A DNA stretch of 64,000 bases, taken from the NCBI RefSeq assembly GCF_007197555.1, contig NZ_CP041614.1, positions 5,758,001 to 5,822,000 on the forward strand. Direction: 5' to 3'. Below, piece after piece: positions 48,902 through 58,544 of the stretch. The translations under genes were made by a program, and so were the position numbers. The DNA is from Shewanella psychropiezotolerans (GTDB lineage Bacteria; Pseudomonadota; Gammaproteobacteria; Enterobacterales; Shewanellaceae). The notes below the pieces were generated by a model. That model was not told the DNA's origin. It saw only the letters and a list, made by a program, of their open reading frames with translations, and searched no databases. How positions within the stretch are numbered: position 1 is the stretch's first letter; every line of letters starts with the position of its first letter.

Positions 48902-50599
48902 TCATGTCGCGATTACAGGCCCCCGGGGGACGAGTGGCCAAACATTGTGAGCATCATCAATCCTCACATGCAGCAGGTATGGGCCTTCGCAATTCACCAG
49001 ATGATCTAACGCTTCTTCTACTTGATCTGTGGTGGTAATGGTGCGACCGGGAATATCGAATGCCGATGCCAAGGTGACAAAATCCGGGTTATCGGACAGG
49101 TCAGTCTCGCTGTAACGCTCCTCGAAGAAGAGCTGCTGCCACTGCTTCACCATGCCTAACTTCTGGTTATCTATCAGCAAGATTTTAACCGCCAATTTAC
49201 GGCGTTTGATGGTGGTGAGTTCCTGCACATTCATCATAAATGAGCCATCGCCTGAGACGACCACTACGGTTGCATCGGGACGGGACACCTTAGCGCCGAT
49301 GCCGGCAGGAAGGCCGAATCCCATAGTCCCCAGACCTGAGCTGGACAGGTGATCTTCAGGATTACGGAACCACATATGCTGGGCCACCCACATCTGGTGC
49401 TGACCAACATCACAAGTCACCACGCTATCTTCCGGCAGTTTAGCGGCTAAGCGGTTCAACATGGCAGGGGCGAATATTAGCTCACCGGGGCGATCGTATT
49501 TCCACGTATGCTCGGCTTTCAGTTGCTCAACCTCTTCGCGCCAGGGAGCAATAGCCAACTCGGTCGCCAATGCGGGCAACACCTGACGTAGATCGCCAGC
49601 AATGGCGACTTCCGGCAGGCGTAACTTACCGAGCTCCGCCGCATCGATATCTAAATGAATCACCTTGGCATGTTCGGCAAAGGTCGCTAGACGGCCGGTA
49701 ACCCGATCATCGAAACGAGCGCCAACCACGATTAACAAGTCACACTCCTGAACGGCAATATTGGCCGCCTTGGAGCCATGCATGCCTAACATGCCCAGAT
49801 AACCCGACGTCTCTTTCTCAATGGTACCCAGACCCTTTAGTGTTGCCACTGAGGGCACACCCGTCAGCTGGATAAATTCACGTAATTGAGGAACGGCTCT
49901 TGCCATACCTACGCCGCCTCCTACATAGAGCATAGGTTTATGGGCTTGCTTAAGCAGAGTCAAAGCATCATCAAGTTTACTAGCATCAGCTTGAGGCTGA
50001 GGATACTTCTCCTGTTTGGGAGTAGAGTACTCAAACATAGCAATTTGGATATCCTTAGGAATATCCACCAGCACTGGACCCGGACGCCCCGAAGCCGCTA
50101 TCTCGAACGCCTTATACAGGGTGGGGACCAGCTGTTCTATTTCGGTCACCATGAAGCTGTGCTTGGTACACGACAACGACATGCCCAAGACATCGATTTC
50201 CTGAAAAGCATCGGTGCCAATCACGGCGGTAGAGACCTGACCTGTGATGGCGACAACAGGCACGGAGTCGAGCAAGGCATCGGCCAATGAGGTCACCAAA
50301 TTGGTAGCCCCGGGACCCGACGTCGCGAAACACACTCCAGTCTTGCCTGTCGCGCGGGCATAACCTAAGGCTGCAAATGCGGCTCCTTGCTCGTGACGAC
50401 TCAGAAGGTGTTCCACTGGCGCACCGTAAAGCGCATCATAAATCGGCATGATAGCGCCGCCGGGGTAACCAAAAATATTCGTTACCCCATGGTCGACTAA
50501 CACCTTGATCACGGCATCGGCGCCGCGCATCATCTGCCCACTATCCGCTTGTCCTGCCTCTGAATTGCCTTGCTGTGTCTGCCCTTGTTCCATCTGCAT
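48902..50599 (-). CDS. ilvG: Acetolactate synthase large subunit IlvG
   Basis: This ThDP-, FAD- and Mg-dependent enzyme condenses pyruvate with pyruvate or 2-oxobutanoate. It has 565 residues. The catalytic Glu lies in [21 protein letters not shown], and the ThDP motif is [20 protein letters not shown]. The N-terminus has about 20 extra polar residues rich in Gln ([20 protein letters not shown]) before the usual start; later Met residues ([12 protein letters not shown]) could be the real start. It is the first structural gene after the leader and attenuator. Confidence 0.95.
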   Translation of the reverse strand: MQMEQGQTQQGNSEAGQADSGQMMRGADAVIKVLVDHGVTNIFGYPGGAIMPIYDALYGAPVEHLLSRHEQGAAFAALGYARATGKTGVCFATSGPGATNLVTSLADALLDSVPVVAITGQVSTAVIGTDAFQEIDVLGMSLSCTKHSFMVTEIEQLVPTLYKAFEIAASGRPGPVLVDIPKDIQIAMFEYSTPKQEKYPQPQADASKLDDALTLLKQAHKPMLYVGGGVGMARAVPQLREFIQLTGVPSVATLKGLGTIEKETSGYLGMLGMHGSKAANIAVQECDLLIVVGARFDDRVTGRLATFAEHAKVIHLDIDAAELGKLRLPEVAIAGDLRQVLPALATELAIAPWREEVEQLKAEHTWKYDRPGELIFAPAMLNRLAAKLPEDSVVTCDVGQHQMWVAQHMWFRNPEDHLSSSGLGTMGFGLPAGIGAKVSRPDATVVVVSGDGSFMMNVQELTTIKRRKLAVKILLIDNQKLGMVKQWQQLFFEERYSETDLSDNPDFVTLASAFDIPGRTITTTDQVEEALDHLVNCEGPYLLHVRIDDAHNVWPLVPRGPVIAT

Positions 50600-50681
50600 C
50601 TCTCACTTTCTGCCAAACCTTAACGGTTCAGTATTTGTAGGGTAAAGCCGTTTTTGCATCTTTCTTAGTCGGGCTTTAAAC

Positions 50682-50717
50682 GAAAAACCCCCCGGTCCTT
50701 GCGGAGCGGAGGGTTAG
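50682..50717 (-). terminator. ilv operon attenuator terminator
   Basis: On the minus strand CCCTCCGCTCC and GGACCGGGGGG form a GC-rich stem with one mismatch and loop GCAA, followed by TTTTTCG. It lies 18 bp after the leader-peptide stop and 83 bp before ilvG, the expected place of a transcription attenuator. Confidence 0.85.
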
Positions 50718-50734
50718 TTGCAATCTTTACCTAA

Positions 50735-50830
50735 TTAGGTTTGTCGATGCGCCATGGGAGCCCCCCGCTGTGATCTAATAATCACCACGGTAATAATCTC
50801 AATAATGAGTAGGGCTGCCTGGTTTAACAT
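50735..50830 (-). CDS. ilvL: ilv operon leader peptide IlvL
   Basis: This 31-residue ORF begins MLNQAALLIIEIITVVII and is packed with regulatory codons: two Leu, six Ile and two Val within twelve residues. It is followed by the attenuator terminator and ilvG. Ribosome stalling at these codons when branched-chain aminoacyl-tRNA is scarce would favour the antiterminator and let transcription continue, as known for E. coli ilvGMEDA. It is too short for ordinary gene calling and was found by reading the minus strand upstream of ilvG. Confidence 0.9.
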   Translation of the reverse strand: MLNQAALLIIEIITVVIIRSQRGAPMAHRQT

Positions 50831-51037
50831 GCTTAGACTGTATCCTAATTAGTTTGCTTGAATTCGGTGTCTTCTCGATTAAGATCGCGAGACCACTAAT
50901 CAATACCACAAAGCCAATAAAAAACACAACAAAAACCTTTTACCGAGAAGAAACACTTAGTTTCATTATTCAAACGATACGTCAAAAATGATCCTTTGAT
51001 TTTTCGGTCAGCCTAGCCTCAATCTTGAAATTATCTT

Positions 51038-52519
51038 TTACTTCTCTTCGACGATTTGCTGCATAGCCGTCATATGACCACGTAGCTCGGCACCTATCTT
51101 CTCAACGCCAGTACCGCGAATGGCAGCATTAACTTCGATCAGACGTTGGTTATCGACACCATTGCTGCTGTCGCTTAGTCCGCGACCTAGGTACTCTGGA
51201 GACATGGCATTGACGTAGTCGCGCAACATAGGCACGGCGGCGTGATTAAACAAGTAACAACCATATTCAGCGGTATCAGAGATAACCACGTTCATCTCGT
51301 AAAGACGCTTACGTGCGATTGTGTTAGCTATGAGTGGTGTTTCATGTAGCGACTCGTAATAAGCCGACGCTTCGACTATGCCGGCAGAAGTCATAGTATC
51401 GAACGCAAGCTCGACACCCGCTTTGATCATGGCCACAAGGAAAATACCTTTGTCGAAATAGGTTTGCTCGTCGATATCTTCATCGCTAACGGGTGCATTT
51501 TCGAAGGCTGTTTCACCGGTAGCGGCGCGCCATTTAAGCAAGTTTGCATCGTCGTTGGCCCAATCGACCATCATGGTGCGAGAGAACTCACCGCCTATGA
51601 TGTCATCCATGTGCTTCTCGAACAAAGGAGCAAGAATGACCTTTAACTCTTCAGCCATGTCGAATGCTTTGATCTTGGCAGGGTTAGACAGGCGATCCAT
51701 CATGTTGGTGATACCACCATGCTTTAACGCTTCAGTGGTGGTTTCCCAACCTTGTTGAATCAGTTTCGCCGCATAGCCAGGCTCTACACCGTCGGCAACC
51801 ATCTTCTCGTAACCTAAGATAGCGCCAGTTTGTAGCATGCCACAGAGAATAGTTTGCTCACCCATAAGGTCAGACTTAACTTCGGCAATAAATGATGAGT
51901 GGAGCACACCCGCACGATCACCACCGGTAGCGCTGGCATATGCCTTAGCGATATCGAAACCTTGACCCTTAGGATCATTCTCAGGGTGAACAGCGATCAG
52001 AGTCGGTACGCCGAAACCACGCTTATACTCTTCACGTACTTCGGTACCAGGACACTTAGGGGCAACCATGATGACTGTGATGTCTTCACGAACCTGCATG
52101 CCCTCTTCAACGATATTGAAACCGTGAGAGTAAGACAGAGTTGCACCTTGCTTCATAAGCGGCATTATAGTAGTCACGGCGTTAGTGTGCTGTTTATCTG
52201 GCGTCAGGTTAAGCACAAGATCGGCATCAGGAATAAGCTCCTCGATAGTGCCAGCGCGGAAACCGTTTCCAGTCGCCTTTTGGTATGAAGCACGTTTCTC
52301 TTCGATCGCCTCGGCGCGAAGTGCATAAGCGATATTCAGACCAGAGTCACGCATATTCAAACCTTGGTTGAGGCCCTGTGCACCACACCCTAGAATGACG
52401 ATATTCCACCCCTTAATGAAATCGCAGCCTTCGCTAAATTCATTACGATCCATAAAGCGGCACTGAGCCAGCTGTTCTAATTGTTGACGCAAATTCAGAG
52501 AGTTAAAATAGTTAGCCAT
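51038..52519 (-). CDS. ilvC: Ketol-acid reductoisomerase IlvC (class II)
   Basis: This NADPH-dependent Mg enzyme isomerises and reduces acetolactate and acetohydroxybutyrate. It has 493 residues, the long class II form with a duplicated C-terminal knotted domain. The N-terminus [20 protein letters not shown] is the standard start, so I start at 52519 (AAGGTGG upstream) and not at the GTG at 52531. The Rossmann motif is [20 protein letters not shown]. It is divergent from ilvY with a putative IlvY operator in the gap, as in E. coli. Confidence 0.96.
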   Translation of the reverse strand: MANYFNSLNLRQQLEQLAQCRFMDRNEFSEGCDFIKGWNIVILGCGAQGLNQGLNMRDSGLNIAYALRAEAIEEKRASYQKATGNGFRAGTIEELIPDADLVLNLTPDKQHTNAVTTIMPLMKQGATLSYSHGFNIVEEGMQVREDITVIMVAPKCPGTEVREEYKRGFGVPTLIAVHPENDPKGQGFDIAKAYASATGGDRAGVLHSSFIAEVKSDLMGEQTILCGMLQTGAILGYEKMVADGVEPGYAAKLIQQGWETTTEALKHGGITNMMDRLSNPAKIKAFDMAEELKVILAPLFEKHMDDIIGGEFSRTMMVDWANDDANLLKWRAATGETAFENAPVSDEDIDEQTYFDKGIFLVAMIKAGVELAFDTMTSAGIVEASAYYESLHETPLIANTIARKRLYEMNVVISDTAEYGCYLFNHAAVPMLRDYVNAMSPEYLGRGLSDSSNGVDNQRLIEVNAAIRGTGVEKIGAELRGHMTAMQQIVEEK

Positions 52520-52651
52520 CTGATGTACCACCTTCTGTATCGAATTGAGGAGAGCTGCTTCATGCGCTTAGATAACGTGAGCACGAGCAGTGATTGAGAT
52601 CACTATAGCTCATGATTTTGATTGCTTAAAATGATATATTCGGGATACTGC

Positions 52652-52668
52652 ATTGCATTTTTTGCAAT
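52652..52668. promoter_or_regulatory. Candidate IlvY operator
   Basis: ATTGCA-TTTTT-TGCAAT is a perfect inverted repeat with the T-N11-A form of LysR sites, located between divergent ilvC and ilvY. E. coli IlvY is known to bind TTGCAA-type dyads in the same gap and to activate ilvC with acetolactate or acetohydroxybutyrate. Confidence 0.75.
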
Positions 52669-52706
52669 ACTGATTAGCTCCGACCCTAGATTCTGATGAG
52701 GTAAAA

Positions 52707-53578
52707 ATGGATATAAAAACAATCAAACTTTACCTGCACTTATCGGAAAGCCTGCATTTTTCCAGAACAGCTCAGGCGATGCACGTCAGTCCTTCGACCT
52801 TGAGCCGGGTCATGCAGAGGCTGGAAGATGAGGTAGGTGCCAAGCTTTTCCTACGAGATAACCGCAGTGTTGCCCTGACCAGCGCCGGCGTCGAATATCG
52901 CCACTTCGCCGAACAGACCTTAGATCACTGGACCAAGCTCAAGACTAAGATTGATCCTAAGCAAGATCTGCTCAGGGGAAGATTGAACCTCTACTGTTCG
53001 GTAACAGCAGCTTATAGCCATCTTCCCGGGCTACTCGATAGCTTTAGGCGGGAGCATCCTCTTGTTGAAATAACATTGACGACAGGTGACGCCGCCAACG
53101 CGGTTAGTGAAGTCAAAAATAACCGCGTCGATATCGCCATCGCCGCGCTGCCGGATCCTTTCCCAGAGAATCTGCACTTCGCCAAGATAGATGACATTCC
53201 CCTGGTCATCATAGCGCCAACATACCGCTGTCAGGTTCAGGAATTATTAACGGAATCTTATACTCCCTGGGACCGTCTGCCCTTTATCGTGCCTGAACAT
53301 GGGCCGGGGAGACGACGCATCGACAACTGGTTTAAGCAGCTGGGCCTCATTCCCAATATCTATGCTCAGGTCTCCGGACAAGAGGCAATAGCCTCTATGG
53401 TGGCATTGGGATGTGGGGTGAGTATCACACCTGAAATTGTGATTAATAACAGTCCGGTGCGAGATAGAATTCAAATCATCCCCACCCCCATAGATATCCC
53501 CCCTTCGAGCTAGGTTGCTGTTGCAGAAACAATAAATTAGACGACCCGATAGTAGCGGCCTTTTTGAAGGTAATATAG
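52707..53578 (+). CDS. ilvY: LysR-type activator IlvY (apparent frameshift near the 3' end)
   Basis: This is the activator of ilvC. The N-terminal LysR helix-turn-helix (SRTAQAMHVSPSTLSRVMQR) is followed by a co-inducer domain (IASMVALGCGVSITPEIVINN). Read literally the protein stops at 53513 after 268 residues. The sequence has six C at 53498-53503; with seven, the frame continues IPPFELGCCCRNNKLDDPIV to a TAG at 53578, giving 290 residues and the usual IlvY ending. I therefore give the longer extent and treat the short form as a likely homopolymer error. Confidence 0.9.
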
Positions 53579-53676
53579 GTACACTTAGAGCTAGGTCTAT
53601 CTAAAACGATTCAAGACAATCGGCCTCGAACACAGAGGCTATACTTGGTTTATTCTTGACCATCTAAAGAAGCTTT

Positions 53677-54507
53677 ATGATAATTCGTTTTAGCTGGATC
53701 ATCTCGGCTCTGCTATTTGGATTTGTTATCTCTGCTCCTCTGGCCGAACAAGACTATTTACAACCAAAACTCAAATTTTGTGTAGAGTCGACTGAATTTC
53801 CCCCCTTTAACTACTTCAAACGCGTCAAAGGGAAGAAGACAGAATCCAGTGGTTATGATGTTGACCTGCTAAAACAGGTTTTCGAACCAGCAGGCATAGA
53901 ATACCAAGTGATAGTTCTTCCATGGCGCAGATGCCTGAAAGAGGTCTATGAAGGAATAGTCGACGCCGCAATGAGTGCCTCATTGAACCCACAACGAATA
54001 CGCGACTACATTCCCTCCGCTCCCTACTATCATATAACTCCAAGCTACTTCTACCTCGAGTTTAATTACCCCGATGGTTTAGATATATCGAATCTGAGTG
54101 AACTAGACAAGCTGGGAAAAGTCTGCGGAATAGTAGGCTTCAACTACCTCAATTTTGGTTGGGACAGCTTAGATAAGCTCTATGAGATAAATGACATATC
54201 CCAACTGCCTACCATGCTGCAGAAGAGTCGCTGTCGTTTTTTCTTAGCACGAAAAGAGACATTCGCAGGCACCTTAGCCATCAATAATATGTACTACCTA
54301 GGCGAACTCCTTACCGGGAAAGTAGTTCCCAACTCACAACCTGAACCATTTCATATGCTAGTGTCGAAGAAGTCGGCTTATGGCAATTTAATTAACCAAC
54401 TATTCAATAAGAAAGTGCTTGAATTAAGAAAGAGTGGTGAGCTTGATCGCCTATTAGAGTATCACCTTAATGAGCTTAGAAAAGGAGCCAAAGAAGCAAA
54501 CGACTAA
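53677..54507 (+). CDS. Periplasmic solute-binding protein (SBP_bac_3 type)
   Basis: This 276-residue protein has a signal peptide (SWIISALLFGFVISAPLAEQ). The family start KLKFCVESTEFPPFNYF is followed by GYDVDLLKQVFEPAGIEYQVIVLPW, as in amino-acid-type extracellular binding proteins. No permease or ATPase lies nearby; the next gene is a GGDEF protein 150 bp on. Orphan proteins of this kind may serve sensing and not transport, but that is conjecture. Confidence 0.8.
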   Translation: MIIRFSWIISALLFGFVISAPLAEQDYLQPKLKFCVESTEFPPFNYFKRVKGKKTESSGYDVDLLKQVFEPAGIEYQVIVLPWRRCLKEVYEGIVDAAMSASLNPQRIRDYIPSAPYYHITPSYFYLEFNYPDGLDISNLSELDKLGKVCGIVGFNYLNFGWDSLDKLYEINDISQLPTMLQKSRCRFFLARKETFAGTLAINNMYYLGELLTGKVVPNSQPEPFHMLVSKKSAYGNLINQLFNKKVLELRKSGELDRLLEYHLNELRKGAKEAND

Positions 54508-54614
54508 CGCCTATATTATCCCCCTATAATAGAGCCTAATTCACACATCTCTCACCCAGAATAAGTTCATCTATACTTAATCCAGATAAAAAAAGTCCAC
54601 AACAAGCCTGCTTA

Positions 54615-54630
54615 ATACCTATTGGTATAA
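54615..54630. repeat. ATACCTATTGGTATAA palindromic motif
   Basis: Copy of the recurring intergenic 16-mer, 26 bp before the GGDEF start. Confidence 0.5.
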
Positions 54631-54656
54631 CTTATTGGAACTATCAACAAAAAATT

Positions 54657-55460
54657 ATGGATATCCTTGCGATTGTCTTGGTAATTATTGGATTATTAGG
54701 GCTCATTGCCTCTCTGGTTCCCACTCACCAGGTCTGCAATATTCCCGATCATCAACATAATGGCTGGCTAGTTTTGCTCAGCATGATCTTTATGTTTATT
54801 TTCGGCTATCTGGGGTTTCTATGGAGCCTGTTTACTCATGAAACCGATACCTTAGATTTAATCATAGCTATCATCTTCTGTGGTGGAGGTGGCTTTGTCT
54901 GGCTAGTGACTAAGATGAGTCGGGAGACCATCTTTAAGTTAAAAATAACCATTAGAGAGAAGCACTACCAAGCTCACCATGATCAATTAACCGGCCTGCC
55001 CAATCGCAATCAATTCTATGAAGATATCGACAAGCTGATCGCCACAGAAGGCCTGATATTTAGCTGCCTTATGATGGATCTCGATGATTTTAAAATGATT
55101 AACGATACCTTCGGTCATGCTGAAGGCGATCATGTACTGCAGGTCGTTGCAGAGAGGATAATGAAGGTTATTCCACAAGATGCCATTGCAGCGAGATTGG
55201 GTGGCGATGAGCTTGCCGTAGTGCTTCCATGCATCTTGGCCGAGGATGCCGTCACCATAGCTCAAGCTATCCAAAACGAGTTACTAAAAGAGATTAGCTG
55301 TGAGAGCCATTCCCTCATCATAGGCGTCAGCATCGGAATAGCTCAATACCCAAAAGACGGCGGTAGCAGAAAAAGTATAATGAAGAGTGCGGATATAGCC
55401 ATGTATCATGCTAAGAAGAACGATGATCATTACCAAATATACCAAGCTCATCTTACTTAA
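54657..55460 (+). CDS. Membrane GGDEF-domain protein
   Basis: This 267-residue protein has three N-terminal transmembrane helices (about 1-20, 38-60 and 68-85) and then a GGDEF domain at about 105-262. Substrate and metal regions are present (HHDQLTGLPNRNQFYED, MMDLDDFKMINDTFGHAEGD), but the signature is GGDEL and not GGDEF and no RxxD I-site precedes it. It is probably a diguanylate cyclase free of product inhibition, though the F-to-L change leaves activity unproven. It ends 8 bp before convergent cysE. Confidence 0.83.
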   Translation: MDILAIVLVIIGLLGLIASLVPTHQVCNIPDHQHNGWLVLLSMIFMFIFGYLGFLWSLFTHETDTLDLIIAIIFCGGGGFVWLVTKMSRETIFKLKITIREKHYQAHHDQLTGLPNRNQFYEDIDKLIATEGLIFSCLMMDLDDFKMINDTFGHAEGDHVLQVVAERIMKVIPQDAIAARLGGDELAVVLPCILAEDAVTIAQAIQNELLKEISCESHSLIIGVSIGIAQYPKDGGSRKSIMKSADIAMYHAKKNDDHYQIYQAHLT

Positions 55461-55468
55461 ATTAAGAG

Positions 55469-56254
55469 TTAGCAGTCAGACCCGAATATAGTTTGTTCCA
55501 TGGTTTCCGCCGGGCACATGGACTCGGGCTTACCAACGACTTTCGCTGGCACACCTACAACCGTAGTATGGGGAGCAACATCGAACAACACCACTGAGCC
55601 CGCGCCTATCTTGGCACCTTCACCGACTTCGAGATTACCCAATACTTTAGCTCCAGCGCCAATCATAACACCGGCACGGATTTTTGGATGACGGTCTCCC
55701 TGCTGATTACCCGTACCACCAAGAGTCACCCCTTGGAGCAGAGACACATTATTTTCAATAACCGCAGTCTCACCTATGACAATCCCCGTAGCATGGTCAA
55801 ACATGATGCCAGTGCCCATCTTACAGGCCGGATGAATATCGACACCGAATACTTCCGAGTTACGGCTCTGAATAAATTGCGCTAACTCAGTGCGCCCTTG
55901 ATTCCAGAGACAATTGGCTAACCGATGCACCTGAATCGCCTGAAACCCCTTGAGATTCAATATAACTGTTAGGTAGCTCACGATAGCAGGATCTCGCTCT
56001 TTCACCGCCTTGATATCGGTAGCCACATTGGTCAGCATCTGATCGCAATGAATGAAGGCTTTATCGAATAGCTCACGAAAGGTAAAGGGAGAAACTACCC
56101 CATCTGAGAGTTTATTAGCCACGATGAAGCTGAGCGCCGATCCCAGACACTCATGATTGAGTATCGATGAATAAACATGACTGGCAAGTAAAGGTTCCTT
56201 ACGAACCAAGGCTTCGGCTTCTACCCTAAGCTGTTCCCAAACTTCATAACGCAT
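55469..56254 (-). CDS. cysE: Serine O-acetyltransferase CysE
   Basis: This enzyme makes O-acetylserine for cysteine synthesis. It has 261 residues: an N-terminal helical domain (LGSALSFIVANKLSDGVV) and a left-handed beta-helix of hexapeptide repeats (DIHPACKMGTGIMFDHATGI, GGTGNQQGDRHPKIRAGVMI). The C-terminal tail is in the region responsible for cysteine feedback and binding to CysK; its sequence ends Cys-terminal (EQTIFGSDC), unlike the Ile-ended tail used for CysK docking in many bacteria. Single gene. Confidence 0.95.
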   Translation of the reverse strand: MRYEVWEQLRVEAEALVRKEPLLASHVYSSILNHECLGSALSFIVANKLSDGVVSPFTFRELFDKAFIHCDQMLTNVATDIKAVKERDPAIVSYLTVILNLKGFQAIQVHRLANCLWNQGRTELAQFIQSRNSEVFGVDIHPACKMGTGIMFDHATGIVIGETAVIENNVSLLQGVTLGGTGNQQGDRHPKIRAGVMIGAGAKVLGNLEVGEGAKIGAGSVVLFDVAPHTTVVGVPAKVVGKPESMCPAETMEQTIFGSDC

Positions 56255-56460
56255 ATGACGTAAACTCTTAAATAATGAACGAAGAAGATGTAAAAATGAA
56301 ATATCTGTAAAAAATGCAGAAGTGTAAAGTCTAACCTAATCTGTGAAGAATACATCAAGCTATAAGAGTAAATAGCTATATGGCATAACAAAATAAAGCC
56401 AGCTGATTAAGACATGCGACTTTTGGGAAGTAAGCATTAACCGATGAATTATCTGATGAA

Positions 56461-57165
56461 TCAGTCGATAAACCTCTGTACTAAACCAGCAAACACGGCT
56501 TTAGCATCTTGCGTGATAACATCGCCGTGAGTGACGACTATCTTATCGAAATCCCAAGCCTTGATCTTAGTAATAAATAGGGAAAATGCTGGCTTGTCCT
56601 TAATGGTAAAGCCCATTTTCAAAGGAGGGGCAACACATTGGTCCTTGAAACCAAGAGGTCTAAATACACACTTAGTCATCAAGCCTGCAAAACCAGATGG
56701 ACAAGCATCACTATGATTTTGAATAAGGTCTGTCACCAACAGCGACTTTGACTTCTTGTGAAAAAACACTGATTCATTGAAAAAACTAACGCCAGGCATA
56801 TATAGCCTTTCAAAATCATCACTCCAGATATTGTCGAAATGTTCATCGAGCACCTGATAATTTTCAATTGAGATTTTTTTCGGTATGCCACCACTCACAT
56901 ACATTTTTGCCTCAGGATAAGCGCTTTGCCAGTCATTTAACCAAATATTATGGCCATTGCTCGGCCCAACCAGATAGCGGACTTGACCGAGTTTATCCAT
57001 GGCCACCTGCAATTCAGGACTGAGTTTAGTGGGCGTATGTAGCCATAATCCACCACAGGCTAATTTAACCACAGTCATTCGTAGCCTTAACTGAGTCCCT
57101 CCTAACGGCATAGTATCTTCGTGGGCCCAAATATCTTCACCTAGCTGCTCTATTGCTAACGTCAT
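56461..57165 (-). CDS. DUF4336 family protein (MBL-like fold)
   Basis: This 234-residue soluble protein fits DUF4336: it starts LAIEQLGEDIWAHEDTMPLG, has LVGPSNGHNIWLNDWQSAYP, FFNESVFFHKKSKSLLVTDL and ends DFDKIVVTHGDVI. The layout resembles metallo-beta-lactamase folds, but the HxHxDH motif is absent, so catalysis is doubtful. Function unknown. Confidence 0.78.
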   Translation of the reverse strand: MTLAIEQLGEDIWAHEDTMPLGGTQLRLRMTVVKLACGGLWLHTPTKLSPELQVAMDKLGQVRYLVGPSNGHNIWLNDWQSAYPEAKMYVSGGIPKKISIENYQVLDEHFDNIWSDDFERLYMPGVSFFNESVFFHKKSKSLLVTDLIQNHSDACPSGFAGLMTKCVFRPLGFKDQCVAPPLKMGFTIKDKPAFSLFITKIKAWDFDKIVVTHGDVITQDAKAVFAGLVQRFID

Positions 57166-57270
57166 ACCTATCCCTGTTTAGTCTTGGCATAAATTAATGT
57201 GGCGTAATAGCTAACCTACCTAGACTAGCCTTTAAAGGACAGGAGTAAATCGTAAAAATTTATGCCTTCT

Positions 57271-58377
57271 TCATTGATTCATACCCGAGTTAGCCTGAAC
57301 TGGGAAATCACAGTTATCACTAGCTGGTTCACGATCTTGGTTCTGACTCACCAGCGCATCTTTAACAAAAATATTTTCAGAGTATTCTTGGATATAGTCG
57401 GCTAATACCTGAGGCTCTGATACATGCATATCGATAATATCGACTCGCTCGGTGAGCTGGCCCAGGCCGCCAAAATAGGTCTGAGGCTTACTAAATCTCA
57501 ACTTGATATTGCTGCTGTCACCGTAGCCGAAATGCAGGCCTTCCTTGTCATTTTTTCTTGGATAGCGGCCCACTTCCACACTTTCTATATCCTCAAGTTT
57601 TATCGATATAAAGCCCCAAACACTATTGTTGATAACCAGCTTATCTTGATGCCCATAGATAGAGAAATAGCGGGAGATCCTGTAGTTAGCAGCAAGCATG
57701 ATCACACCATAACCAGTAATGCTCGACACAATAATGGCCAGCAACTCACTCCAGGGAGAGATGATCACATAAGCTAAGGCGGCCATGACAAGGGCTCCCA
57801 GAGTCATAACCAACCAATGCCATCTAGCAGCCGAGCGTAATTTTAGCTTGGTAATGGCGTCGACATGATTACGTGATAAACGAGGAATAGCGTAGTACCA
57901 GCTCGCAGGTTCCGACGCTAAGACTAATGCCAAAGAGCGCTTCTTATCGTCTTCCTCTTGGAAAGAATCCAAGATGTGTACTCTGGGGTCACCGGATAAG
58001 TTACGCGCCAGCCACAACGCCTTGATGATACTCACCATCAGATATAACTCGATAGCCAGCAATATGGCAATTATCGGGTAACGTAGCCAGGCGATAAACT
58101 CGAAATAACTGGCGATTTCGGCCGGAAAGCTAAGTCTGGTCATCAAGCTACTCATGCTAAATATGAGCAGCATCTTCCACAGCTTCTGCTCACCCATCTT
58201 GATGATGCAATACCAATAGGTAATCGGCAGTACCAAGAAGTAGAGAATTGAGAAGACTAATACATAGAGATGGCTATTAGTCCCATCTAGGTTTTCAGGA
58301 AGCAGCTGAAAACCCAATGTATAACTGATGATTGCACTGACAAGAAAAATCAGCCTGAACTTTATACTACGCCTCAT
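57271..58377 (-). CDS. Unrecognised membrane protein with PH-like C-terminal domain
   Basis: This 368-residue protein is not recognised. It has about four N-terminal helices, a cytoplasmic stretch (LSGDPRVHILDSFQEEDDKK) and two more helices (VMTLGALVMAALAYVIISPW, IIVSSITGYGVIMLA). The soluble C-terminal segment (LVINNSVWGFISIKLEDIES, then VEVGRYPR...IKLRFSKPQ...IIDMHVSEPQVLADYIQEY) has the strand pattern of bacterial PH-like domains. The ATG has GAGGGGGCT upstream. The next gene upstream on the same strand is also a small membrane protein. Confidence 0.75.
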   Translation of the reverse strand: MRRSIKFRLIFLVSAIISYTLGFQLLPENLDGTNSHLYVLVFSILYFLVLPITYWYCIIKMGEQKLWKMLLIFSMSSLMTRLSFPAEIASYFEFIAWLRYPIIAILLAIELYLMVSIIKALWLARNLSGDPRVHILDSFQEEDDKKRSLALVLASEPASWYYAIPRLSRNHVDAITKLKLRSAARWHWLVMTLGALVMAALAYVIISPWSELLAIIVSSITGYGVIMLAANYRISRYFSIYGHQDKLVINNSVWGFISIKLEDIESVEVGRYPRKNDKEGLHFGYGDSSNIKLRFSKPQTYFGGLGQLTERVDIIDMHVSEPQVLADYIQEYSENIFVKDALVSQNQDREPASDNCDFPVQANSGMNQ

Positions 58378-58544
58378 AGCCCCCTCCCCGGCGAACAGAT
58401 GTTGTCATCATGTTACATGATATCTATTTACTAGGAAGGCATTAATAAGAAAAAATACTTCAATGACACTTTCACTCAGCCTAGACTTACAACACAGCGT
58501 GGAGTTAGGCTGAGATACATAAAATTAGGTTTGAGCTGCCAGAA

